NCBI GenBank assembly: GCA_964009845.1
Contig: CAXGIQ010000028.1
Span: 1-13,360, forward strand
DNA: 13,360 nucleotides
From: UBA7312 sp002715345
GTDB taxonomy: Bacteria > Bacteroidota > Bacteroidia > Flavobacteriales > UBA7312
Direction: 5' to 3'
Under the pieces are notes generated by a model, which was not told where the DNA came from, searched no databases, and saw nothing but the letters and a program-made list of their open reading frames with translations. The position numbers and the translations under genes were made by a program. Shown one piece after another: positions 7,256-13,360 of this stretch. How positions within the stretch are numbered: position 1 is the stretch's first letter; each line of letters starts with the position of its first letter.

Positions 7256-8329
7256 TTACTCAGTTCGTTGGCGTCCAGTCGATTTACGTTGTTTCTTTGA
7301 GCTTATTGGAAGTGGATTTTCATAAATTTCGTTAAACTCTTGACGCTTTTTGTAGATGTCGCAAGCCATAAAAACAGCCTCTCTAAAAGACTGTTCGTTC
7401 GCTTTATTTTCTCCAGCAATTTCAAAAGCAGTACCATGATCTGGCGAAGTTCTTACAAAGGACAAGCCCGAAGTGAAGTTCACTCCTTTACCAAACGCCA
7501 ATGTTTTGAAAGGGATTAAGCCTTGATCGTGATACATGGCTAAAATCCCATCGAAAGCACCTAATTTATCTGAACCAAAAAAGCTATCGGCGGGGTAAGG
7601 ACCAAAAGATAGAATGTTTTCTTCTTTAGCTTTTTGGAGTGCAGGACTGATTATATCATCTTCTTCCTTACCCAATACACCTTGGTCGCCAGCATGTGGG
7701 TTGAGTCCAAGTACTGCAATTTTAGGTTTTCTAATCCCAAAATCTTGTTTCAAGGAGTTGTTGAGCATTCGTAGTTTTTCCAACACTTTTTCCTGGCTGA
7801 TGTTGGCGCTAACTAGCTCCAACGGAAGATGCCCTGTTACCACTCCAATTCGCATGCTTTCTGAAAGCATCAGCATCAAAGCATCTTTTTTGTCTTTTGC
7901 TGCCAAGTATTCCGTATGTCCAGGAAATTGAAAAGAATCGGATTGTATGTTTTGTTTGTTGATAGGTGCGGTTACCAACACATCTACTTCCCCTTTTTGA
8001 AGCGCATTTGTAGCTGCATCTAAAGATTTGAAAGCAAACTTTCCTCCTTCAGTAGTTTTCTCTCCAAGCGTGATTTTTGCTTCTTCTTCCCAGCAGTTTA
8101 TCAAGTTGGCTTTTTTATTATTAGCCTTGCCAGGGTTCTCTACTACATTGAAGCTGAAGTCTTCAATACCCATTACTTTTCGGTGAAAAGAAGCTACTTT
8201 AGAAGAGCCGAAAATAATAGGAGTGCACAGCTCTTGCATGCGCTTGTCCATGAAGGTTTTGATAATCACTTCCATTCCAATTCCATTGATATCGCCAACG
8301 GAGATGCCAACTATTACTTTTTTACTCAT
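7256..8329 (-). CDS. pdxA: 4-hydroxythreonine-4-phosphate dehydrogenase
   Basis: NAD-dependent, metal-requiring enzyme of the DXP-dependent pyridoxal 5'-phosphate pathway; it oxidises 4-phosphohydroxy-L-threonine to the unstable amino-ketone that PdxJ condenses with deoxyxylulose 5-phosphate. The protein has 357 residues. Metal-binding histidines are visible at 167 (VTGHLP), 212 (LNPHAGDQG) and 267 (AMYHDQGLIPFKT), each one residue from the positions known in the E. coli enzyme. Other marks are GDINGIGMEV near the N-terminus, FPGHTEYLA and FVRTSPDHGTAFEIAG. About 15 residues at the C-terminus (SSKKQRKSTGRQRTE) form an extra basic tail of unknown use. Its ATG overlaps the pepA stop by 4 bp (ATGA), so translation is probably coupled to pepA. 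The Dxs that supplies its pathway is encoded elsewhere in this window. Confidence 0.96.
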   Translation of the reverse strand: MSKKVIVGISVGDINGIGMEVIIKTFMDKRMQELCTPIIFGSSKVASFHRKVMGIEDFSFNVVENPGKANNKKANLINCWEEEAKITLGEKTTEGGKFAFKSLDAATNALQKGEVDVLVTAPINKQNIQSDSFQFPGHTEYLAAKDKKDALMLMLSESMRIGVVTGHLPLELVSANISQEKVLEKLRMLNNSLKQDFGIRKPKIAVLGLNPHAGDQGVLGKEEDDIISPALQKAKEENILSFGPYPADSFFGSDKLGAFDGILAMYHDQGLIPFKTLAFGKGVNFTSGLSFVRTSPDHGTAFEIAGENKANEQSFREAVFMACDIYKKRQEFNEIYENPLPISSKKQRKSTGRQRTE

Positions 8330-9735
8330 GCTGATTTCTTTTTCAAGAAGTTGAATAATAAACGAACACCTACACCTGTTCCGCCTTTGCCTCTGTAATT
8401 AAAAGGAGACAGCATATAAGCAGGTCCTGCAATGTCTAAATGGGTGTAAGGATAGTCGGTAAAATGCTCCAAGAATTTTCCTGCGGTAATAGCGCCTGCT
8501 TCAGGACCTCCTAAGTTTTTCAAATCTGCAATGTTCGATTTTAAATCTTCAGCATAATCATCCCAAAAAGGGAACTCTGCTAAACGCTCTTGTACTTCAG
8601 CACCACTTGTCTTCAAAGCAGTCATGGTATTTTCATCATTACCCATCGCAACAATTCCTTGCTTACCAATAGCACGCGCAGCAGCACCTGTTAGTGTTGC
8701 TAAATCAATCACTAATTCTGGGTCGTATTTTTTTGCATAACTCAATGCATCCGCTAAAATCAACCGACCTTCAGCATCTGTATTCAAGACCTCTACACTT
8801 GTTCCGTCATGCATAGTAATAACATCTCCTGGAGCATAAGCGTTTCCAGAAGGTCTGTTGTCCGTTGCAGGAATCAAACCAATCACATGGACATTGAGTT
8901 TTGCTTTAGCAATAGCTGCCATCGCACCTACAACTGCTGCCGAACCACCCATATCACTCTTCATTAAATCCATAGAGTTAGGTGTTGGCTTCAAGCTCAA
9001 ACCGCCAGTATCGTATACAATTCCTTTACCGACTAGCACAATTGGTTTTTTGTTGGTTGCTCTTGGAGGCTTCCACTCCGTAATGCTGAATGTAGGAGGG
9101 TCAATACTGCCTTGATTTACTGCTAAAAGACCACCCATTTTAAGGGCTTCAATTTTCTTTTTGTGCAAAACTTCTACCGAAAAGCCAAATTTATTTCCGT
9201 AAGATTCGATGTCTTTGCTGTATTGTACAGCGTTTAGGTAAGATAATGGCTCGTTTACCAAATCTCTAGCAATGAAAGTTCCGTCAATAATAGCTTGTAA
9301 TTCTTCCGCATCTGTATCTTTCATACCTGTGCATAGATTGATGATTTTCAAACTGTGTTCTTTTTTATCACTGAAGTATTTCAAAAACTGATAATTACTC
9401 AAGGCAAGTCCTTCGGAAAAAGCAAAGGCAATCAATTTGTTTTCCATTGCGTTTATAATACTCACTTCCGATATTTTGTTGCCAACAACAGAAGCATGAA
9501 GTGTATTAGCGGCTTTTCTCGCTTTCTCTTTGCAATCGCTGAGTACTTGTACAAAAATCCATCTCTTGTATTGGTTTATAGCAAAGTTTTTTTGTTCTGT
9601 ATCCAAGCATTTTGTTGCATAATCCATCTCTTTTTTTGATAAAGAAAAGCCTTCTAATTGTGTAGCATCATTGATTAAAATAACAAGGTTATCAGTATCT
9701 TGAATACTCGTTTTACGAGCAATAGCAGTGTTCAT
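8326..9735 (-). CDS. pepA: Leucyl aminopeptidase (peptidase family M17)
   Basis: Cytosolic two-metal aminopeptidase that removes N-terminal residues from peptides. I chose the ATG at 9735 (MNTAIARKTSIQ, 469 residues) because the longer open frame to 9831 would run 55 bp into the divergent mqnC gene and adds a segment unlike the family. The C-terminal catalytic domain shows the metal ligands Lys237 and Asp242 (LVGKGIVYDTGG), Asp261 (MKSDMGGSAA), Asp320 and Glu322 with the signature NTDAEGRL, and the conserved Arg324. The N-terminal half is more divergent, as usual in M17. It forms a two-gene unit with pdxA (ATGA overlap); the two have no obvious shared pathway. A short divergent gap separates it from mqnC. 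Confidence 0.95.
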   Translation of the reverse strand: MNTAIARKTSIQDTDNLVILINDATQLEGFSLSKKEMDYATKCLDTEQKNFAINQYKRWIFVQVLSDCKEKARKAANTLHASVVGNKISEVSIINAMENKLIAFAFSEGLALSNYQFLKYFSDKKEHSLKIINLCTGMKDTDAEELQAIIDGTFIARDLVNEPLSYLNAVQYSKDIESYGNKFGFSVEVLHKKKIEALKMGGLLAVNQGSIDPPTFSITEWKPPRATNKKPIVLVGKGIVYDTGGLSLKPTPNSMDLMKSDMGGSAAVVGAMAAIAKAKLNVHVIGLIPATDNRPSGNAYAPGDVITMHDGTSVEVLNTDAEGRLILADALSYAKKYDPELVIDLATLTGAAARAIGKQGIVAMGNDENTMTALKTSGAEVQERLAEFPFWDDYAEDLKSNIADLKNLGGPEAGAITAGKFLEHFTDYPYTHLDIAGPAYMLSPFNYRGKGGTGVGVRLLFNFLKKKSA

Positions 9736-9744
9736 ATTATTGTG

Positions 9745-9752
9745 TATTTTTG
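9745..9752 (+). promoter_or_regulatory. Candidate -7 element for mqnC in the pepA/mqnC divergent gap
   Basis: TATTTTTG matches TAnnTTTG exactly and lies 24 nt before the mqnC ATG in the 41-bp gap (9736-9776). On the opposite strand a 7-of-8 match, TAATTTTA (9759-9766), lies 23 nt before the pepA ATG. The two half-sites are only 6 bp apart, so polymerases for the two directions would overlap. No -33 TTG is evident for either. Confidence 0.4.
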
Positions 9753-9776
9753 AGCACTTAAAATTAGGTAATTTAT

Positions 9777-10901
9777 ATGAATGCGGACTCTTTGTTGAAG
9801 CGCGCTTTAGACTTTGAATTTTTAACGGCAAAAGAAGGACAATTTCTATTTGAAAATGTGCCTACTTCAGAATTGATGTATGTCGCGAATGAGCTGCGAA
9901 AGATTCAAAAGCCTGATGGTAAGGTGACTTGGCAAATAGATCGTAATGTAAATACAACTAACGCTTGTATAGCCAATTGTAAATTCTGTAATTTCTATCG
10001 ACCACCCAAACATAGGGAGGTGTATATTACTTCTATTGAAGAATATAAAACAAAGATAGAAGACACCTTGCGTTATGGTGGCGATCAGCTGCTTTTACAA
10101 GGAGGTCATCACCCCGATTTGGGCTTAGATTTCTACACCAATTTATTTAGTGAGTTAAAGACCTTGTATCCGAATGTTCGTTTACACGCTTTAGGGCCAC
10201 CAGAAGTGGCACACATCTGTAAGTTGGAAGGGAAATCGCATATAGAAGTGCTGAGTGCCTTGAAGGAAAGCGGCATGGATAGCTTGCCAGGAGCAGGAGC
10301 AGAAATCTTAAACGATAGGGTTCGTAGATTGATTTCTCGTGGTAAGTGTACAGGACAAGAATGGTTGGATGTGATGCGTGCAGCACATCAGCTGGATATT
10401 ACCACTTCTGCCACCATGATGTTTGGGCATATTGAAACAATAGAAGAGCGTTTTGAGCATTTGGTGTGGTTGCGTGAGGTGCAATCTGAAAAACCAGACG
10501 ATGCCGATGGTTTTTTGGCATTTATTCCATGGCCATTTATGGACGATGGTACCCTGCTGAAACGCCTAAGAGGTATTCAAAACAATGTGTCAGCAGATGA
10601 GTATTTACGCATGACATCCATCAGCCGCATCATGCTTCCTAACATTAAAAACATACAAGCCTCTTGGCTAACGGTGGGTAAAGAAACCGCACAGCTTTGT
10701 TTGCACAGTGGCGCCAACGATTTCGGTTCTATCATGATTGAAGAAAATGTGGTTTCGGCAGCAGGAGCACCGCACCGATTTACTTACAAAAGCATACAGG
10801 AGTCTATACGAAAGGCAGGTTTTGAACCGCAATTAAGAAGTCAGGACTATACCTTTAGAGAAATTCCGAAAGGGATTGAAGAACAACTAATCGATTACTA
10901 A
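9777..10901 (+). CDS. mqnC: Cyclic dehypoxanthinyl futalosine synthase (radical SAM)
   Basis: Radical-SAM enzyme of the futalosine route to menaquinone; it cyclises dehypoxanthinyl futalosine. The protein has 374 residues. The 4Fe-4S motif CX3CX2C is at Cys64, Cys68 and Cys71 (TNACIANCKFCNFYR). Family-specific stretches are LLLQGGHHPDLGLDFYTNLF, DSLPGAGAEILNDRVRRLI, TTSATMMFGHIETIEER and FLAFIPWPF; the last three separate MqnC from its relatives MqnE and CofG/CofH. The ATG at 9777 is the first in frame after the divergent gap. The stop overlaps the ribE start by 1 bp (TAATG), so translation of the flavin gene is likely coupled. Other mqn genes are not present here, as is usual because they are scattered in many genomes. 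Confidence 0.94.
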   Translation: MNADSLLKRALDFEFLTAKEGQFLFENVPTSELMYVANELRKIQKPDGKVTWQIDRNVNTTNACIANCKFCNFYRPPKHREVYITSIEEYKTKIEDTLRYGGDQLLLQGGHHPDLGLDFYTNLFSELKTLYPNVRLHALGPPEVAHICKLEGKSHIEVLSALKESGMDSLPGAGAEILNDRVRRLISRGKCTGQEWLDVMRAAHQLDITTSATMMFGHIETIEERFEHLVWLREVQSEKPDDADGFLAFIPWPFMDDGTLLKRLRGIQNNVSADEYLRMTSISRIMLPNIKNIQASWLTVGKETAQLCLHSGANDFGSIMIEENVVSAAGAPHRFTYKSIQESIRKAGFEPQLRSQDYTFREIPKGIEEQLIDY

Positions 10902-11479
10902 TGTTTACAGGTATTGTAGAAAATATAGGCGAAGTGGTTTCCTTGCAAAAGGAAGCAGAGAACTTACACATCAGTATGCGAACGCCCATTACGCAAGAAC
11001 TGAAGATTGACCAATCGTTAGCACATAATGGCGTATGTCTAACGGTGGTCGCTATTGAGGGCGATGTATATACGGTTACAGCTATTCAGGAAAGTTTACA
11101 AAAAACCAATTTAGATGAGTTGCAAGTGGGCGATCAAGTAAATATTGAACGTTGCATGAAGTTGGGTGATAGACTGGATGGACATCTGGTTCAAGGACAT
11201 GTAGATCAAACCGCTAAATGTGTAGCTATAGTTGAAGCAGATGGATCGTGGATTTATACTTTCTTGTACGAAAATTTAGGAAATATTACAGTTGAAAAAG
11301 GCTCTATCTGTGTAAATGGTGTGAGTTTAACCGTTGTGAACTCGCAAGATGATTCCTTTTCTGTAGCAATTATCCCTTACACTTACGAGCACACCAACTT
11401 TCATGATTTTAAAATAGGCACTACTGTTAATTTAGAATTTGATATTATAGGCAAATATATTGCTAAAATGAATAAATAA
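10901..11479 (+). CDS. ribE: Riboflavin synthase, alpha subunit
   Basis: Dismutates two molecules of 6,7-dimethyl-8-ribityllumazine to riboflavin and 5-amino-6-ribitylaminouracil, the last step of riboflavin synthesis. Its 192 residues form the usual two tandem lumazine-binding repeats. Repeat 1 opens with MFTGIVENIGEV and holds LAHNGVCLTVV; repeat 2 opens at about residue 98 (VQGHVDQTA) and holds ICVNGVSLTVV. The link ERCMKLGDRLDGHLVQGHVD and the end NLEFDIIGKYIAK are also typical. The symbol ribE follows Bacillus usage; E. coli calls it ribC. It overlaps mqnC by 1 bp and is followed after 2 nt by a small membrane protein gene, so all three are probably one transcript. No FMN riboswitch fits between these genes. 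Confidence 0.96.
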   Translation: MFTGIVENIGEVVSLQKEAENLHISMRTPITQELKIDQSLAHNGVCLTVVAIEGDVYTVTAIQESLQKTNLDELQVGDQVNIERCMKLGDRLDGHLVQGHVDQTAKCVAIVEADGSWIYTFLYENLGNITVEKGSICVNGVSLTVVNSQDDSFSVAIIPYTYEHTNFHDFKIGTTVNLEFDIIGKYIAKMNK

Positions 11480-11481
11480 AA

Positions 11482-11754
11482 ATGAAGACAATTTTCAGAT
11501 TCACAGCTTTTTTAGAAGGCCTTTCTTATATCTTGTTATTATTTGTTGCAATGCCGATTAAATACCAAATGGAAGATGCTTCTTATGTGCAATTGCTAGG
11601 AATGCCGCACGGCCTACTCTTTATGGCCTATGTGTTTTTAGCGGTGTATCTCAAGCCACAATACAATTGGCATACTAAAGCTTTCATCTTGGTGCTAACA
11701 GCATCCATCATTCCTTTCGGTACTTTTTATGTGGATAGAAAGTTGCTGAGTTAG
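11482..11754 (+). CDS. DUF3817-type small integral membrane protein
   Basis: A 90-residue protein with three predicted membrane segments at about 6-24, 38-57 and 66-83, and a short basic C-terminus (VDRKLLS). The pattern LEGLSYILLL, MPIKY, then GMPHGLLFMAYV with a His-Gly in the second segment matches the DUF3817 family of small bacterial membrane proteins, whose function I do not know. It starts 2 nt after the ribE stop, so it is almost certainly cotranscribed with mqnC and ribE. A flavin-related role would be guesswork. Confidence 0.82.
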   Translation: MKTIFRFTAFLEGLSYILLLFVAMPIKYQMEDASYVQLLGMPHGLLFMAYVFLAVYLKPQYNWHTKAFILVLTASIIPFGTFYVDRKLLS

Positions 11755-11756
11755 TA

Positions 11757-11906
11757 TTATCTAATGCATCTTACAGCTGCTATAACATCATAATAAATCT
11801 CGCTCCAAAAAGCGAAATCAGGAGTTATTACTGTGTATTTAGACGAGTCTGAAAAATATTGTGATCTGGTCCATAAATTATTAGATTCAATACTTGGATC
11901 ATTGGT
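11757..11906 (-). pseudogene. Decayed C-terminal coding fragment, possibly DUF1566/Lcl-like
   Basis: On the minus strand a 49-codon stretch is open between a TAA at 11907-11909 and its own TAA at 11757-11759, with no ATG, GTG or TTG start. Its translation looks protein-like rather than random: it holds NNLWTRSQYFSDSSKYT in the middle and ends EIYYDVIAAVRCIR. A W-[TS]-x-[SE]-x-Y stretch followed some 30 residues later by a terminal V-R-C-[IV]-R resembles the C-terminus of DUF1566 (Lcl C-terminal)/FISUMP-type domains, extracellular domains common in Bacteroidota. Such domains are more than 100 residues, so only the tail remains; the missing 5' part would overlap the lepA promoter and start. I infer a gene remnant left after a deletion. 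The family assignment is by eye and tentative; a chance open frame is possible. Confidence 0.4.
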
Positions 11907-11941
11907 TTACTAATCACTATTTCTCCCTCCATAAAATTCCC

Positions 11942-11949
11942 TATTTTCG
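11942..11949 (+). promoter_or_regulatory. Candidate -7 element for lepA
   Basis: TATTTTCG matches TAnnTTTG at 7 of 8 positions and ends 6 nt before the lepA ATG. If used, transcription would begin at or next to the start codon, giving a leaderless or nearly leaderless mRNA. No ribosome-binding site is seen in front of lepA. Confidence 0.3.
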
Positions 11950-11955
11950 CAGCGC

Positions 11956-13360
11956 ATGAAAAAGATTAGAAATTTTTGCATCATTGCCCATATCGACCAC
12001 GGTAAAAGCACCTTGGCGGATAGGCTGTTAGAACACACAGGTGCGGTAACGGAAAGAGAGGCGCAAGATCAATTGTTAGACGATATGGACTTGGAGCGCG
12101 AAAGAGGGATTACCATTAAGAGCCATGCCATACAAATGGAGTACGAATTAGATGGAGAACAGTATGTGCTGAACTTAATTGACACGCCTGGCCATGTAGA
12201 TTTTTCCTATGAAGTATCGCGCTCTATCGCTGCTTGTGAGGGAGCCTTACTAATTGTAGATGCTGCACAAGGGATACAGGCACAAACCATTTCTAACCTC
12301 TATTTGGCTTTGGAAAATGATTTAGAAATCATCCCTGTATTGAATAAAATTGACCTCCCTTCTGCCGAGCCCGAAGTGGTGAAAGACCAAATTATTGATC
12401 TAATTGGTTGTGAAGATGAAGACATTATTCCAGCTTCTGCCAAAACAGGACTAGGAATACATGATATTTTACGCGCCATAGTAGAGCGTGTGCCGGCTCC
12501 ACAAGGTGATCCAAAAGGGCCATTACAAGCCATGATTTTTGATTCGGTATATAATCCGTTTAGAGGCATTGAGGCTTACTTCAAAGTAGTCAATGGTTCC
12601 ATCAACAAAGGAGATGAGGTGCAGTTTATGGCGACTGGCAAAAAGTATTTTGCCGATGAAATTGGTGCACTGAAGCTACAACAACAACCGAAAAAAACAC
12701 TTTCTACGGGTGAGGTGGGCTACATCATTTCCGGCATTAAGGATGCTCGTGAGGTGAAAGTGGGAGACACCATTACCCGTACTGAGCAGCCTGCACAAGA
12801 AGCAATTCAAGGATTTGAGGATGTGAAACCAATGGTATTTGCAGGCATTTACCCTGTAGATACCGAGGATTATGAGGAGTTGCGTAACTCTATGGAAAAG
12901 CTACAACTGAACGATGCTTCATTAACTTTTGAACCAGAATCATCTGCTGCCCTTGGTTTTGGTTTCCGTTGTGGATTCTTAGGAATGTTGCACATGGAAA
13001 TTATTCAAGAACGCTTGGAGCGCGAGTTCGGCATGACGGTGATTACCACTGTTCCAAATGTATCCTACTATGCATACACTAAAGCAGGAGAAGAGCAGAC
13101 TATTAACAACCCTTCCGATTTACCAGAACCTTCAACACTAGATTATGTGAAGGAGCCTTACATCCGTGCACAAATCATTACTAAATCTGACTTTGTAGGT
13201 TCGGTTATGAGCTTGTGTATTGAAAAAAGAGGCGAGCTGAAAAACCAGGTGTATTTAACCACCGATCGTGTAGAGCTAACTTTTGAAATGCCTCTCGGGG
13301 AAATTGTATTTGACTTTTACGACAAGCTGAAAACGATTTCTAGAGGATATGCTTCTTTCG
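11956..13360 (+). CDS. lepA: Elongation factor 4 (LepA), 3' end outside window
   Basis: Translational GTPase that acts on ribosomes, proposed to back-translocate tRNAs and to help 30S assembly. The first 468 codons are present out of roughly 595-600 in the family; the frame is open at the right edge. GTPase motifs are visible: G1 AHIDHGKST (11-19), G2 RGIT (50-53), G3 DTPGH (76-80) and G4 NKID (130-133), followed by PASAKTGLGI. Past the G domain, the segment ALGFGFRCGFLGMLHMEIIQ is diagnostic for LepA against EF-G and BipA, as is the start KIRNFCIIAHIDHGKST. The part lost to the right should contain the LepA-specific C-terminal domain. It is separated from the DUF3817 gene by 201 bp holding a coding remnant on the other strand. 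Confidence 0.96.
   Translation, partial: MKKIRNFCIIAHIDHGKSTLADRLLEHTGAVTEREAQDQLLDDMDLERERGITIKSHAIQMEYELDGEQYVLNLIDTPGHVDFSYEVSRSIAACEGALLIVDAAQGIQAQTISNLYLALENDLEIIPVLNKIDLPSAEPEVVKDQIIDLIGCEDEDIIPASAKTGLGIHDILRAIVERVPAPQGDPKGPLQAMIFDSVYNPFRGIEAYFKVVNGSINKGDEVQFMATGKKYFADEIGALKLQQQPKKTLSTGEVGYIISGIKDAREVKVGDTITRTEQPAQEAIQGFEDVKPMVFAGIYPVDTEDYEELRNSMEKLQLNDASLTFEPESSAALGFGFRCGFLGMLHMEIIQERLEREFGMTVITTVPNVSYYAYTKAGEEQTINNPSDLPEPSTLDYVKEPYIRAQIITKSDFVGSVMSLCIEKRGELKNQVYLTTDRVELTFEMPLGEIVFDFYDKLKTISRGYASF

Noticed and set aside
9736..9831. Longer N-terminus for pepA, starting at 9831.
   Set aside because: The extra 32 residues overlap the start of mqnC on the other strand and do not look like an M17 N-terminus; the ATG at 9735 fits better.
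11828..11932. Minus-strand 34-residue ORF starting MEGEIVISKP at 11932.
   Set aside because: It has an ATG, but it overlaps, in another frame, the better protein-like fragment at 11757-11906, lies partly under the lepA upstream region and resembles no family. At most it is part of the same remnant.

Overview
The window reads as a chromosomal stretch from a member of the Bacteroidota (Bacteroidetes). Three things suggest this. The block yceD-rpmF-plsX-fabH-accB-accC has an order familiar from that phylum, base composition is AT-rich, and several genes are preceded by the Bacteroidota -7 promoter motif TAnnTTTG with no clear Shine-Dalgarno sequence. L32 is also the cysteine-poor form. Using the futalosine route to menaquinone (mqnC) argues mildly against typical Flavobacteriaceae, but the genus cannot be named from this sequence.

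Layout. 1-440 (+) is the 3' end of an inner-membrane RND transporter. 574-2502 (+) is dxs, starting at a TTG codon. A perfect 24-bp palindrome at 2509-2532, with T-tracts on both sides, terminates dxs and the converging accC. From 7180 leftwards on the minus strand runs a lipid-precursor operon: a YceD/DUF177 protein, ribosomal protein L32, PlsX, FabH, AccB (biotin carrier) and AccC (biotin carboxylase). A promoter-like motif precedes yceD and another precedes accB. Upstream, also on the minus strand, pepA (M17 leucyl aminopeptidase) and pdxA overlap by 4 bp. Facing away from pepA, across a 41-bp divergent gap, a plus-strand unit holds mqnC (1-bp overlap), ribE (2-nt gap) and a small DUF3817-type membrane protein. 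After a 201-bp gap, lepA (EF4) begins at 11956 and runs off the right edge.

Function. The window is housekeeping metabolism: isoprenoid precursors (Dxs), fatty-acid and phospholipid initiation (AccB, AccC, FabH, PlsX), cofactors (PdxA for pyridoxal phosphate, RibE for riboflavin, MqnC for menaquinone), translation (L32, YceD, LepA), peptide turnover (PepA) and efflux. Dxs makes the precursor used for pyridoxal phosphate, in the step that joins the PdxA product, and also the isoprenoid precursors of the menaquinone tail, so several genes here are metabolically connected though not in one operon.

I see no defence system, mobile element, CRISPR array, tRNA or rRNA, and no convincing new biological system. 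The less ordinary items are a minus-strand decayed coding fragment between the DUF3817 gene and lepA, a 12-bp inverted repeat just upstream of the plsX start that pairs fully only in the transcribed strand, a possible tiny leader ORF before dxs, and an in-frame stop between an ATG and the dxs TTG start.
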